Assembly (NCBI GenBank): GCA_000507305.1
Contig: DF241168.1
Span: forward strand, 23,156-87,155
Length of the DNA stretch: 64,000 bases
Source of the DNA: Breviolum minutum Mf 1.05b.01
Taxonomy: Eukaryota > Sar > Dinophyceae > Suessiales > Symbiodiniaceae
Reading direction: 5' to 3'
The notes under the pieces: model-generated
What the model was told of the DNA's origin: nothing
The model's database searches: none
The model's input: only the letters and a program-made list of their open reading frames with translations
Position numbers and translations under genes: made by a program
Shown: piece after piece, positions 35,522 to 47,337 of the stretch
How positions within the stretch are numbered: the first letter of the stretch is position 1
Layout of the letters: the number at the start of each line of letters is the position of its first letter

Positions 35522-35647
35522 CTGTTGGCGGTCGAAAATTTGCAAAGTCTTCGGCGGCCCGCCACCATGGGTACGGCATTTTGAGGTAGAGCCCCACTGT
35601 GGTCAATGAGGAAGACTTCCGCTTCGGCTCAGGCTCGCCCTTCCGAC
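35522..35647 (-). CDS. Candidate exon
   Basis: On the minus strand, 41 codons lie between the acceptor GCTATAGAG and the donor CAACAG|GTCTCA. It has a basic start (KGEPEPKRKSSS), then LTTVGLYLKMPYPWWRAAED and FANFRPP. A second open minus frame continues to 35312, so an additional exon may follow directly. Confidence 0.45.
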
Positions 35648-36208
35648 CTCTATAGCTTCCAGGTGTTTTGGAGCAGCGGTCATGTCCGCCTCAGCTTTTG
35701 CAATGGTGTAACTCCTCTTGCCACCACAAAATCTCGCCCAATCGTTATGTTCCAGGTTCTTTCATGCTGTCAGTGAATTTCTCCTATTCTACGGACCTAT
35801 GGTACCATACAACACTACCACTGCAACTACTGAACCATCTCTTCCCCATTTTGATGTTTTATATAGCCCAAAAGTTTCAGCTGAATCTTTCCTATATTCA
35901 TCATAATTTTTCCAGCCATTCATGTAGAAAAAAAACATGTTCCAGTTTTATTCAGCATCTGGGTAGGTATGTTTTGTGGAGATGACCATTGTACTGAGTT
36001 AGTTTCTGGTGTTTGTTTAGATAGCTAAAGACAGAATAAAGACAGAAAGCTTGTATCGTCATCTCTAAATTCAAAGGTTTAAATCATTTGAATTTTACCA
36101 CCAATTGCCACTTATGTGTACCATGCAAAAGTCGTTTCCGCATACATTTGGTGTAAAAAACCAGTGAAAAAACCTTTGAAACCACGAGCTATTAAAAAAA
36201 ACACCAAC

Positions 36209-36244
36209 CTGTACCTCACCCTGCAACAGCCTGGCATTGCCCTC
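36209..36244 (-). CDS. Candidate 36-nt exon
   Basis: On the minus strand, 12 codons (EGNARLLQGEVQ) lie between the acceptor CATGAACAG and the donor GTACAG|GTTGGT. It is symmetric (phase 0-0) and lies next to a family C hairpin at 36285. Confidence 0.42.
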
Positions 36245-36284
36245 CTGTTCATGATTAACCTTTTGAAAACCAACGTCATTACTA

Positions 36285-36374
36285 CCCATAGGATCCATGT
36301 ATGGTATATTTACCTGCATGAATGGTTGATTTTTATGGTAAATGTAGGTAAATATACCAGTCCCATGGATATGG
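36285..36374. mobile_element. Family C palindrome
   Basis: CCCATAGGATCCATGTATGG left; ATACCAGTCCCATGGATATG right. Confidence 0.68.
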
Positions 36375-36692
36375 GCTATATTCCTGTGGGTTGTCCCCCT
36401 TTCCCAGGATTCCAGGATTCTTGTCGTGAAGGTTGAAAGGTTGAACATACTGCGAGGTCTAAACTGGCCTAAGTGGATCCGGCCTGGTCACTATTACTGG
36501 GATGGGGGACAAACACCATAAATTCCCCCTGGAAGTCCAACCTGCCACCATTTTTTAGTCCGGCTAATTTTGCGAGTTTCACCCATGTTTTATTATATAG
36601 GTAAGGTTTATCATCCTCCAAAAGGAACCACCATCTTTTAAAGGTGGCAAGGACTTCCAGGCTTCCCATATGGAAAAAGGCTTATTATTTAA

Positions 36693-36790
36693 CTGGTTGG
36701 TGGTTTCAACCCATTTGAAAAATATTAGTCAAATTGGGAATCTTCCCCAGGTACAGGTGAAAATAAAAAATGTTTGAAACCACCACCCAG
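36693..36790 (-). mobile_element. Family A hairpin
   Basis: CTGGTTGGTGGTTTCAACCC to GTTTGAAACCACCACCCAG. Confidence 0.7.
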
Positions 36791-37216
36791 TTAATGTTGG
36801 GATTTCATGTATAGGATTAAAATTTTGCCTTGGCTACAAAATTCACCAACAAAATTGCCAAAGAGAAATGTCCCCTTGGAAACTTTTGTTTACAAAGATA
36901 TATGGTGGAGGTCTAAACAACTACACCCTGGAAAACAAACATTACAATGAAAAACCAAGCATTTGAATATTTATACAGTATATATCTCCTATAAAAAATG
37001 TTGATTTTCCATTGCCATATTAGTTTCTTTGGTGGGTGGGGGGGGGGTAAGTTTGCGCAAATATGTCTTTCCTATAATTCCAAAACCTGCATGTTTCGGG
37101 CATTTTTTGATGGAGGGAAACATTCCCCCTATTTCAGGAAACCAGTTTGGGAGTGACCATCCAAGCTCACCCATGTTCACCCAGCTCCACTCGCAATTTT
37201 CACCCTAGAAATCTTT

Positions 37217-37426
37217 GGCTGCCAGTAGTTGGTGGTGTTCATTGCCACCCCATTTGTCAAGCAATATGAATCATAATTGGGTTCATCATTTCTCGGAAAA
37301 GAAATTGAGATGTACCAAATCCAAAAATCTTTGAGTTTCCACTATACCCAGTATTAGTAAATCCCCTGATCAAAACCTGTCTGTTTTGTGAAGGGTGTCA
37401 AACGTCTCTTTTGAAACCACCACCAC
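37217..37426 (-). mobile_element. Family A hairpin, enlarged
   Basis: Left TAGTTGGTGGTGTTCATTGC, right TTTTGAAACCACCACCAC. About 110 nt of extra sequence is inside. The right end is the donor of the 37427-37519 candidate exon. Confidence 0.45.
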
Positions 37427-37519
37427 CGGTTGGACGCTCCAAAAACCCTCCAAAAAACTCAACAAAACATGGACCTCGGCCCAAAGGGCAACGCGATTCA
37501 GGAAATTGCGCATGAGCTC
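37427..37519 (-). CDS. Candidate exon ending at a family A terminus
   Basis: On the minus strand, 31 codons lie between the acceptor TATCCCTAAG and the donor CAACCG|GTGGTGG. It reads ELMRNFLNRVALWAEVHVLL and then SFLEGFWSVQP, helical and hydrophobic. The donor belongs to an enlarged family A copy (37217-37426). Confidence 0.45.
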
Positions 37520-37537
37520 CTTAGGGATATCCAAGGC

Positions 37538-37644
37538 ATATGGGTGTTTCCAAAAATAGGGGTACCCACAAATCATCCATTTTAATAGGGGTTTCCATTA
37601 TAAACCATCCATTTTGGGGTACCTTTATTTTTGGAAACACCCGC
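37538..37644 (+). mobile_element. Family B hairpin
   Basis: TATGGGTGTTTCCAAAAATA to TTTTTGGAAACACCCG. Confidence 0.68.
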
Positions 37645-37730
37645 ATATCAATGAACATTTTTTGCAAACCTTGGGCCCCTGGTTTTTGTCGATGTTTTTT
37701 TTGTTTGTTTTTGGAACTTCCAACTGTTCG

Positions 37731-37837
37731 TGGTGGTTTTTCACCAACCCCTTTAGACAAATATTATATTGTCAAATTGGATCATTTCCCCAAGGGGTGA
37801 AAATTAAAAAATCATAAAAAGTCTTTGAAACCACCAT
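37731..37837 (-). mobile_element. Family A hairpin
   Basis: TGGTGGTTTTTCACCAACCC to TCTTTGAAACCACCATGG; core GTCAAATTGGATCATTTCCC. Confidence 0.62.
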
Positions 37838-38235
37838 GGAACGCCAACTTTTGACCCCCCCAAAAAACAACCAGCTTCCCTGGAAGGCCCCTTGGACAAC
37901 AAGAAATCAGGTGACCAATGTTGAGATTTTTTTCCCAAGAGGCATTCCGAGGACTCGGAAGACACGGAATCAACACCTGCAGCGTCTTTTTATGCTTCCG
38001 AGAGGTTCGGTTCCGGCGACCCACAGTTCGCAACGTAACAAAAAACAGGTTGGTTGGGGATCCAGGACTATATAATTCACCACCTCCCCAAATGTTCTGT
38101 TGCCATTTTTCTTGGAGAAGCATACCCCCGAAAACCACGAAAAAAACACGAAAAACCATGAGCAGCGAGGTTTCAAGAGCGCAAGGAGTCCGGACGGTTG
38201 GGTATAGTTATATAGCTCGATTGCTTAGACCCATA

Positions 38236-38331
38236 CCCATTACGGATCCATGGGACTGGCATATTTACCTACATGAATGGTTGATTTTTATGGTCAAATG
38301 GAGGTAAATATACCAGTCCCATGGATGGTAT
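38236..38331. mobile_element. Family C palindrome
   Basis: CGGATCCATGGGACTGGCAT left; ATACCAGTCCCATGGATGGT right. Confidence 0.66.
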
Positions 38332-38465
38332 GTGATAAATTAACAGCGGTGACTTTCTTTTCGAAATCTCGAGGATTTTTTTTTTCGAATCTTCGGCTGC
38401 CGTCACTTCCGAATTTGATTTTTTTTCTGCGTAGGAAGTGTCCGGAAAAACAAGGATAGTTTAAT

Positions 38466-38582
38466 CCCTAGGGATCCTGGCTCACCTTCTGAGAATGGCA
38501 ACCTAAATACCTTGCGTTTTGGAGGTGATTCAACATCCCAAACGCTCATCATCTGACGAATTCGGTGAGCCAGGGGATCCTT
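38466..38582 (-). mobile_element. Family J hairpin
   Basis: CCCTAGGGATCCTGGCTCAC / GGTGAGCCAGGGGATCC. Confidence 0.64.
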
Positions 38583-38616
38583 AATGAATGATCCCTGGCC
38601 ACAAGAAGCCTCCAAC

Positions 38617-38684
38617 CTCCTGCCAGGCCTGTTCTAAGTCAGCCATCTCTGACTCCAATGCCACTTGCGCCAACAAAGCTTCCT
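38617..38684 (-). CDS. Candidate coiled-coil exon
   Basis: On the minus strand, 22 codons lie between the acceptor GTGGTGTAG and the donor CAGGAG|GTTGGA. It reads EALLAQVALESEMADLEQAW with heptad-like Leu/Ala spacing. Confidence 0.48.
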
Positions 38685-38728
38685 CTACACCACGATGAAG
38701 GACGCGACAAGACATGCAGCAACACCTC

Positions 38729-38811
38729 AGGGAACCACGTTGAAAGAGGTGATTTTTTCTCAAATCGGATGAATTTGCCCAGGGATCATGGTAAATTGAA
38801 ACCACCACCTG
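38729..38811 (-). mobile_element. Family A hairpin, left-truncated
   Basis: Core and right end AATTGAAACCACCACCTGG present; left end decayed. Confidence 0.4.
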
Positions 38812-39544
38812 GTTTTCTTGCAACCTTCTAGGTTTGTTTGTTCACCCATTTGGAGGAAGGGAGGTTGTTTGTGTGTTTCGTTTTTTTTCCAAGAGATCTG
38901 TCAATATCAGTTCCAAAGTAAACATCATAGAATGACCCTGAAAGTCGTTAGTTGCCACCTGTTTCCTATTGGAAAAGGTTGATAAAACCATTGCCATGTT
39001 AGTTTACTGGAGGGTATATTTACCTACATTCAGTTGAATGGATCCTTGAGCAAACCAGATCACCCCATGTTTGCAAATATTTTCAGCTGGAAGGCCTAAG
39101 GCCGTGTCGTGATGTGCATGGAACAAAGGCCCAGGCCGTTTCGGTTTTTGTTTTCTTTTTGTAAAGAGGTCTATGGTTTCTGTTTTTTTTTTTTGTGTGG
39201 TGCAATTTCGAAATCATGATGGGACAAGATGAAATCTCAACAAATAGTATGTATACATCAATGTAAGTATATATATATATAAAATCAATATGCCATAACC
39301 ATACATTGTGGAGAATTCACACGGAGACTATTTGGAAGTTGCTTCGAAAAAAAACATTTTTTTCTGGAATCTGATTCGGATCAATTCTTCATTGGACTGA
39401 CATTGAACCAAACTTGCACACCTGGTTACCGACAAGCTGGGTCCCTTCCGTCGATCAGCCAGTGAATGGAGTGGAATTTTTTGGGTCCCTTTTTTAATGG
39501 CCATGAAATAAATGGGCTTTGCCGCTGAAATGATTGAAAACCCC

Positions 39545-39690
39545 TACTTGGAGGATCATCCCAGTTAGTAAGTGGTTAGTAGCCACCATTTATAAGCCAT
39601 TTAGGCCATTTGGAAGGGCAATAACCCTACTTAGGGGACTTATTAACCACGGTTATTAACCACTTACTAACTAGGATGATCCTCCAAGTA
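39545..39690 (+). mobile_element. Family E hairpin
   Basis: TACTTGGAGGATCATCCCAG to TAGGATGATCCTCCAAGTA. Confidence 0.7.
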
Positions 39691-39957
39691 TAAATGGAGT
39701 TATGGGACCCTACGATCCTACGTGTTTTTTTTTTGGCCCTTTTGGCCCGTTGTATTTATGTTGGATCTACCCCCCTCAACAGATACCACCTTCAATTGGA
39801 ATCCTGGGGGAAAGTAGGTAGATCCAAATTCCTTGAAGGTGAAAAAAATTGGATGGTTGAAAGTCGCAATGGAACAACAAAACAACAACTAACAACCACC
39901 TGAAGAAACCTCAAATGCTTCATGTATGGAGTACATTTAGCTTAAATGTACCAAATC

Positions 39958-40034
39958 ATGTCCATGTATGGTATATTTACCTACATTTACCATAAAAATC
40001 AACTGAATGTAGGTAAATATACCATACATGGATG
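39958..40034. mobile_element. Family C palindrome, short
   Basis: ATGTCCATGTATGGTATATT left; ATATACCATACATGGAT right. Confidence 0.68.
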
Positions 40035-40110
40035 GTATGGGAACTTTTAAAGGTACGGTAAATATTCCAGTCCCCATGGCGAACCCGTCCCACGACGTGC
40101 TGTTTTTTAC

Positions 40111-40181
40111 CAACGCCCAGTCTCTCCACGAGAAAAATCAACTCGAGACGGTGCCTTTTCTTATCAAGTTGGCCAGAAATC
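40111..40181 (-). CDS. Candidate exon
   Basis: On the minus strand, 23 codons lie between the acceptor TTGAGTACCAG and the donor GTTG|GTAAAA. Basic and helical (QLDKKRHRLELIFLVERLG). A plus-strand frame starting MANPSHDVLFF is also open. Confidence 0.4.
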
Positions 40182-40531
40182 CTGGTACTCAACAGTTGTC
40201 AACTTCTATGTTGAGCCTTCATGTTTATAAATATATCGATAGATAAATATATTATCTATATATATCATTCAAATTCAATTATCTGGGCAAATTTCCCTAT
40301 AATTCCTAAAACTGAAAGTTTTTCTTGCATTCCTAAAATCCGTAAAGAAAACACCTCAAACAAGACGGATTCTTATAATGGTTTATGATTACTAATTATA
40401 ATACCCACATAACTGGGTAGTATAATCCCCATCAATCCCCTAGATAACCTAAACAATCACGTTTTTTCATTGCTCATGACATTTGATGGTGCCAGGACAT
40501 AGACCCACCGCCATAAACACTTCCTACCTAC

Positions 40532-40601
40532 GGTAAACTTCAAAACTCCCGATGGAGAGATCGACTGGTATTCACGAGGGTCCGTGAAGTCGTCGTGAAG
40601 T
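40532..40601 (-). CDS. Candidate exon with canonical GTAGGT donor
   Basis: On the minus strand, 23 codons lie between the acceptor TTCTGACTCAG and the donor ACC|GTAGGT. It reads HDDFTDPREYQSISPSGVLK and ends LKFT. Both splice sites match eukaryotic consensus. Confidence 0.48.
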
Positions 40602-40662
40602 CTGAGTCAGAATCCGATTTCAAAAACGGTGAGGAGATCTTAAACGTGTGTCATTATTATAT

Positions 40663-40752
40663 CCCATAGGATCCAGGTATGATATATTTACCTACATTTA
40701 TCCTAGAAAAACAACTAAATGTAGGTACATATACGGTACATGGATCCCATGG
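40663..40752. mobile_element. Family C palindrome
   Basis: CCCATAGGATCCAGGTATGA left; GGTACATGGATCCCATGGG right. Confidence 0.66.
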
Positions 40753-41977
40753 GTTATAGATGTTATAGAATTGTATGAATTAATTGCATGTATCATTGGA
40801 TCCCAAGCCACTGGTGCTTTGGGGATATAGAACCCCTGCGACAAAGAAACTATTTCACCCCACTTAAATTTGCTCATTCTTAGGAATAACATGTCACCTG
40901 AAAAGGTACTATCAACAAAGGTAAATAGTCTTCCTATTTTTTTTCAATGGATACGTTAGTTTTTTGTTGGGGCGAGTATCATCTTTGTTGTTCCCACCAC
41001 GTTTCACACCCTTGGCTGACATTCCATGGGTCATCCTGATTGGTTCATCATTTTCCGGGATCCTTATATTGGCGCCTACTACAATCCCCGTATTAGCTTA
41101 GTATTTCATCCTCTATAATATGTGTTTTGAACAGCTTTAATTCTCCCAACTTTGAGATGTTTCAACACAAATCGAATTCCGAATTCGTCTTTTGGTCGAC
41201 TTTTTTTGGTCGGTTTCAAAAACACCTGGCAGATTCTCTTCTGGCTCCAGGTTGTTCTTAATAATTCAACAATGGAGGATCCATGCGACCAGAAAAAAAA
41301 GAACACAACCATTCGCATTCGCCACGAGATCAACCATTCATGTGAGCTCATGTATATAGGTTAAGATCTTATAATTAATTTTAGCCATTCCCATGGATCC
41401 GTCCATGGGCATAGAAAGCCCACAACAACAGCCTTTCGCCGTTTCGGGCCATAGTTTCAGGAGAAATTTCGGGAACTTCTTGCAGTTTCTCGAAAAAGTC
41501 ACCCAAAGTGACTAATCACAGTTGGCCTTTTTATGACCTTTTTTGACTGGTTGTGAAGAAAACAATCACCATAAAGTCACCCTGAAGGAAAACCGCTTGG
41601 TGTTTTTCGTTTCAGGTGAAAAAGGTTCACCCTTATGACACCCTGCGGCTTGGCTTTGCCGTGTGCAAAACCAGGTAACCAGGTGGATGGTGGATCGTTG
41701 GATGGATCGTGGCTGCCATATCCGAAAACGTAGATTCCGAACTCCGGAGACATCCGAAGAACCAAAACAACCAAAAACCGGGGTAGGTCGGTCGTTGCAA
41801 ACAAAGGGCGTCATATTGATGTGGGAGCAACATTTGCATGGATTCATGTACGGAGAATATTCCATGAACCAAAAAAAAATCCACCAAATGGAAGAACCAT
41901 CTTCATTCAGGAGTTCTTCCAGAAGCAAGTACTTCGAGGAAAGCAATACGGATCATATCTTGTCATGAATTGATCAA

Positions 41978-42097
41978 CCCTAAGAATCCTGACCCCTGAA
42001 AAATGGCGTCATTTTGAGGACCCAAATGGCCACCCCTGCGTAATACAGGTTGATTCACCCTTCCATTGGAGGGTCCAACCGGGGATTCTTAGGGAAA
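41978..42097 (+). mobile_element. Family H2 element
   Basis: CCCTAAGAATCCTGACCCCT / GGGGATTCTTAGGG. A related copy lies at 49547-49655. Confidence 0.58.
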
Positions 42098-42127
42098 CTG
42101 ATTCATCGAGGCGTTTGAACAACATAT

Positions 42128-42245
42128 TACCCTAAGAATCCAGGTATATGTCCTAAGAAAGGAATTACACCTACATTCCTATTCTAGGCAAGGGATTGGA
42201 ACCCTCAATCCTAATTTAGGGAGGGGTCTGGATTCTTAGGGTTAT
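42128..42245 (-). mobile_element. Family H element, reverse
   Basis: CCCTAAGAATCCAGGTATAT left; GGTCTGGATTCTTAGGG right. Confidence 0.65.
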
Positions 42246-42538
42246 ATAGCTTCTCAAATCGGAAAAAAACGACTCAATCGTAACGGCTTGGAGATAAGGG
42301 CTCCCTATCTTCTAAAGAAACAAACCAAGGGGATCCAACAAAAAGATCTTTCAACAACCAGCACCCAAACTATTAATCTTGTTCTTGCTTAGTTAAGATG
42401 CTTGAAAAAAATAACACAAATTCTCCCAAATGATGGTTGAATGGTGATTGACCATGGCACAAAGTAATGAATGATATCTTTTTGTAAAAAAAAATAGGTA
42501 AATATACTGATGTCCCATGGACCGCTTTTTGTGCACTA

Positions 42539-42636
42539 CTAGTTGGTGGTTTCAACCCCCTTGAAAAATAATAGTCAAAATGGGAATCTTCCCCAACTAG
42601 GGGTGAACATGCAAAATATCTGAAACCACCAGCTAG
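42539..42636 (-). mobile_element. Family A hairpin
   Basis: CTAGTTGGTGGTTTCAACCC to TCTGAAACCACCAGCTAG. Confidence 0.7.
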
Positions 42637-42889
42637 ACTAATTTTGTCGAATCATTTCGTCCCAGAGAAATTTCCCCAGTTTTTGGTCGTTTTGGTCAAG
42701 TTCGCCACCCTTGCGATGCGATGACCGGTTGGGAGTTTTTTGCACCCACAAACGTCACCGTCACTCCACAGGGTTTGTACCGGCGTGTTTAAAAACCCCA
42801 ACTGAGAAATCCAACGATTTTGTGAAACGCTGCTTCTTGAGAATTCTCCGTGAAAAGCAGAACTGAAGAGATTCACGAACATGAAAAAA

Positions 42890-43010
42890 ATTGGGTGTTC
42901 CCAAAAAATAGGGAAAAAAAACCCAAAATGGATGGTGCATTTCATGGAAGACCCTATTAAAAAATGGATGATTTGAGAGAAAACCCACTATTTTCGACAA
43001 AACATCCAAA
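42890..43010 (-). mobile_element. Family B hairpin, reverse, diverged
   Basis: TTGGGTGTTCCCAAAAAATA to TTTTCGACAAAACATCCAA. Confidence 0.6.
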
Positions 43011-43115
43011 TTCAAAGCGGTGCCAACGGCAAGTTCACGTTAAACACAACAAAATCTGTAGAGTTTTTGTTGATCTGCAAGGTCCTTGGAAAGAAAATCG
43101 GGTGTGCCAACAACA

Positions 43116-43230
43116 CTAGTTGGTGGTTGAGTTTCAACCCATTTGAAACATATGCGCAAATCAAATTGGAGCGAATTTCCCCAGGGATCCGGGGGTGAAA
43201 TTTAAAAAAAAACATGAAACCACCACCTAG
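43116..43230 (-). mobile_element. Family A hairpin
   Basis: CTAGTTGGTGGTTGAGTTTC to ACATGAAACCACCACCTAG. Confidence 0.68.
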
Positions 43231-43423
43231 ATTACAATGTTTCTCGCATTCTTGGACATCTCAGCGTAGGTGTTTCTTGATAAAATACGAAGCAATCTGC
43301 AAGCACTGGAGGCTGGAGGATGGTTACTTCCATGAAAGATTCGCGGAGGGTACTGATTTCTCCACCCAGAAAATTAGGTGCTGATTAATTGTCTGTTCCA
43401 AACTAGATATCTATCTTGGATGT

Positions 43424-43684
43424 CCTGTTGGAAGTTAGGATCAATGGTGATCGGATCCATGAGTTATTTCACCTACTTACAAATGGGATATCTAGTCGGT
43501 GGTTTCAACCCCATTGAATAAATATGATCGTCAAATGGGATCATTTCTCCAAGGATCGGGATGAAAACAAAAAATATTTGAAACCACCACCTAGACATGG
43601 GATATATTATGAGGGTTATAACTATACCACTGATCCGATCACCGGCTTGATCCCAGCACTTCCCCGGGACCCGGGACATTCAAG
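43424..43684. mobile_element. Family K element with nested family A
   Basis: CTTGGATGTCCTGTTGGAAG left; CGGGACATTCAAG right. Confidence 0.65.
43492..43594 (-). mobile_element. Family A hairpin inserted in a K element
   Basis: CTAGTCGGTGGTTTCAACCC to TTTGAAACCACCACCTAG. The 9-mer ATGGGATAT flanks it on both sides. Confidence 0.72.
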
Positions 43685-43689
43685 TTGGC

Positions 43690-43785
43690 CGTGGGCTCCC
43701 CTCACAGCTTTCCTTCGAAGGTTTCGGTTTGGTTCCCCCTACGACGTGACCTACGACAGGTTGGCGGCCACAGGTACTGGCAAGA
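43690..43785 (-). CDS. Candidate Gly/Pro-rich exon
   Basis: After the acceptor CTCTTGCCAG the minus strand reads TCGRQPVVGHVVGGTKPKPS and remains open for 31 codons. It lies just beyond the K/A nested element at 43424-43684. The donor is not resolved. Confidence 0.3.
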
Positions 43786-44087
43786 GAATCCACAAATGGT
43801 TGGTTTGTTTTTTTTTCAAATATATCGGATTTGTTTATCACACAAGAAAATGTATCGACTATACATATCATCAGTACGTTATCACTAGTTGCTGCCTTAG
43901 ATTTGCGACTGCTTAAGGTTGAAGAAAGTCACCTAGCTATATACGTATATTGCAGCTACTGGATATATCCATGAAAACCGCCATGGCACTGTCCATGGCA
44001 TTGGCATCCTGGAATAGTGATTTAAGGATAAACCAATATAGAAGGATCAACAAAATCACAACCAAATTCGGACGAACAAATGCTACA

Positions 44088-44212
44088 AGCCCCCCAACCA
44101 GTTATAAATGGAGTTATTACCCCTAGAAATGGCCTTAGAAATGGCTAACTGGGTTTAAAATCCATACAAATGGAGTTATAATCCTACTTACAACTGGTCT
44201 GATCCCGCCTTA
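44088..44212 (+). mobile_element. Family G hairpin
   Basis: CCCAACCAGTTATAAATGGA left; ACAACTGGTCTGATCCCGCC right. Confidence 0.58.
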
Positions 44213-44343
44213 TATTTTTTCTTTTGAATGAGTCACATTCACCCAGGACACACGATGCTGGCCGATGGTGACTGATGCTAAGTTGACATCTTTGGTGGTC
44301 TAAGGATCCAAATGGATGATTAGCTCCATGATTTAATGACCAG

Positions 44344-44489
44344 TCAACCTACCCCTCACTAAGGTACCACCCACCAGAAATAAGGCCTTATGATCAGGGC
44401 TTATTGTTCACCATTGGTTTCCCTTAATAAGGCCTTATAAAACCCTTATTTCTGGGGGGGGTGTACATTAGATGGTGGTAGGTTGACTA
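44344..44489. mobile_element. Family M element
   Basis: GTCAACCTACCCCTCACTAA left; GATGGTGGTAGGTTGAC right; AGAAATAAGGCCTTAT inner arms. Confidence 0.66.
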
Positions 44490-44623
44490 GCCATGATCAT
44501 TTACCCATAAAAGTCAAACATTCATGCATCGCTTAAAAAAACTGGAGACTCGTTTTATAGGTGCTGTGAAAAAACAAAATCATCAAATCTCTTGGCTTTC
44601 AAGGACACCCGTCATTCGCATCT

Positions 44624-44702
44624 ACAAATTTTGGCCCTCAAATTCCTCATCTCCCATAGAAGACACACCGCCCTCGTTCAGCTCCAAAAAAGCTTGGCAA
44701 AA
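44624..44702 (-). CDS. Candidate exon
   Basis: After the acceptor CTTTTGCGAAG the minus strand reads FCQAFLELNEGGVSSMGDEE with strong G-first codon use; the donor is not resolved. The plus strand also shows an open frame ending at a GTGAGT donor-like site (44713), so the strand is uncertain. Confidence 0.35.
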
Positions 44703-45375
44703 CTTCGCAAAAGTGAGTCAAGCTTCAACCACTCAACTATCTAGCCGGGTGGTTTTTTTCATCGACGCATTGAAGTTCCGGAAAAACACAGTCTGAGTGA
44801 AGTTCCGGGATTTTTGCGTCGAAAGTTGCCAACTTAAACCAGTAGTAGATGCAGAAGTGCCCACGAAAAAAACAAAAAACACCTCTTTCCATTATCATAC
44901 TGGTTGTTTCACAGGGATCGTCGATTGTATATCATGATCCCCACATAACTGAGTAGTATAATCCCCTATATACCCTGAACAACCAGGGTTCATTGCTCAA
45001 CCTTAAATTTAAAAGGTGAAGCTATTCTGGAGAGAGTGATTCCAATCGATTTCGATCTCAATTTCAGGGGACCCACAGTTTGAAAAAAAAAACTACTTTT
45101 TGTGGCTTGGCATGCCAGCCAATTTGAAAAAAATGAATATGAAATCAAAGTATACTAGGATGTCCATAGAAGTGATCCTTACTATACTCAGAAATTAGTA
45201 AGGTTGGTTCATTTCACCTACTTACGGGACGTATCGAACCTATTTAAATTAGGGTTTAAAATCATCCATGTACCATGGACATCCCATTATCATTTCCCCA
45301 AGCATTTCGGGCGTTTTTGTTTCACCAGCTGAAACCATAGATCTGAAGAAATTCAAAAAAAAAAACTTCGCAGGT

Positions 45376-45505
45376 TAATAGGTGGGATCGGTAGCATATA
45401 ATCCCCTAATTGGCAGTATTTACCACTTATATTCCACTAATTAATATTGCCTATTGGGTGATTATATATATCCACCTACCACCTATTAAGGGAACCAGAA
45501 ACAGC
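45376..45505. mobile_element. Family N hairpin
   Basis: TTAATAGGTGGGATCGGTAG left; CACCTACCACCTATTAAGGG right. Confidence 0.68.
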
Positions 45506-45742
45506 TTTTTGAAGGGGTGTTTTTCCCCCCTGAGGTCAAAAGGCACCGTGCTGTTGAAAAAACCCTACCCGTGATTGTTTAATGGCACCTCAATTTGAAA
45601 AAAAACATAATTTGGCAACCTTTTTTTGGAGGCTGCTGGTAAGATTTTTGTTGGGCCATCTTGGTGTGAGTTTCATTTTTTGTCCTATACTTCGGTAGTA
45701 CCTCAAGCCATCAAGACTTGGTCCTTAAATCTCTGAATCTAC

Positions 45743-45828
45743 TCCAGTCGCTTCGAAGAAGCGGAAAGTTGTGTGCCAAAATTGGGCACCAAAGGAAGAA
45801 AAGGCCGGCACACGCAGGTCGGACACAT
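45743..45828 (-). CDS. Candidate exon
   Basis: On the minus strand, 28 codons lie between the acceptor CATGTCAG and the donor ACTGGA|GTAGAT. It reads VSDLRVPAFSSFGAQFWHTT followed by an aromatic helix. The plus strand is also open here, which lowers confidence. Confidence 0.4.
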
Positions 45829-45917
45829 CTGACATGATGTTAGTTGTAGAAAAAAACTACCAAATGTGGGAAACCACAGTCACCAGTTTTTTGATTAGGG
45901 TGAACACAAAATCTCCA

Positions 45918-46038
45918 TTTGGGTGTTTCCAAAAATAGGGGTTTTTCCCCCCCAAAATCATCCATGAAAAAATAGGGTTTTTCCATTATTTTCACCATCC
46001 ATTTTGGGTTTTTTTCCCCCTATTTTTGGAAACACCTA
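45918..46038 (+). mobile_element. Family B hairpin
   Basis: TTGGGTGTTTCCAAAAATAG to TATTTTTGGAAACACCTA. Confidence 0.65.
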
Positions 46039-47337
46039 TTTATAGGGGGTCTTAGTCAGGGTTTGCCATAATCACCTGAAACAACCCTAAAAACTAGGAG
46101 AAACCCTACATCACCAAGGGTTAACACCTGTCAATTTTTAGGGTTGATTTTCCCATGTAACAAGGTTCTTATGGTGGACCCCGGTCTATAACTCCAGGCA
46201 AAGCCAATTTATCATCCAAGGCCTGTATTTTTGTCATAAGCCAATGCATGGAGGATACTTTGGCTTACCGGGGTTTCATAGATCCGGAACTGGGATTCGG
46301 GTATTAATTGGGGTTATAACCCATGTTCCTACTGTACTTAGGATCAATGGATTATTTCGCCCCGGATTTCGTAGGTTATAAGTCCCTTAAGTAGGGTTAA
46401 CAGGGCCACACTTTACAGGTCCGTTCTTTGAATAGATGGAGAAGTTCCTGGAGAAGTATGAACAACATTGATATTTATCATATGAATATAATCAATATTG
46501 ATATGTATCATCAATTGATAGTTTATCATCCATTGATATTTGGTACTTTATGATCAATATTGATATCTATCATGTATGAACATATGTGGCTCTCTCTGTC
46601 TCTCTCTCTCTATCTTATCTATCTGTTAAAAAAAAATAAAGATAAGATGTGTTCTATGTCCATATTTTCTTTGATATATATGAAATTAAATTCAAAACTA
46701 GAGTATAAACAGTATATTTTTTTACCACTACCTGTTTTTTTCCTAGATGTTGATGTATACGTGTATATATATATATACACATAATTATACACATCTCGTA
46801 CACCATTCAAATTTTAAGTTGTATATATGTATGCAATCCTCGGAAAATGATGTCTTCCAAACATCTTGTGTCTAACATGTCTAACCTTGTGATGTCTGAA
46901 ACGGCCGAGGTAGCAGTTAAAAGGCAAAAGTCAAAACTAACAAGGTGGGCCCAAATACCAGTTTTGAGTAGGGACCTGGTAGGGGCCCACCAAACACTGC
47001 AGCTGCAGATTTTTTCGTGGATAAAATGTGGTTGCGACGCGATCCCTCAAGTCTACTACTGCCGTTGGGATCCAAGTGTTCCGCCGCAGGTGGGCAACAT
47101 GCTTCAATCAACACACACTGATGATGTGATTTGCGATGAGCATTTGAGCATAGGAAATTTTCAGATAAATTAGATAAAATTATAGGGACACGTTCTTTTA
47201 TTTTGGTTTTGCTTGTCAATGAGTTTATTTTTGTAAAACTGCATGTGGGTCGTTTTTCTTCACCCCCCAAGCTATCAATCCAACAAGCGATTTTGACTAT
47301 CTACATGGGAGGTTTTGCCCCAGATTTTTTTTTTCTC

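Noticed and set aside
37918..38075. Plus-strand acidic frame reading SEDSEDTESTPAAS after a T-rich acceptor
   Set aside because: Plausible, but three frames on two strands are open here and none has a clear second splice site.
41566..41968. Overlapping frames of 75-126 codons on both strands
   Set aside because: Four mutually incompatible frames look equally natural, so none can be supported.
46990..47090. Plus-strand exon reading IFSWIKCGCDAIPQ with CAG acceptor and CAG|GTGGGC donor
   Set aside because: Not listed as a feature because the minus strand is equally open (EHLDPNGSSRLEGSRRN) and the local sense is unresolved.
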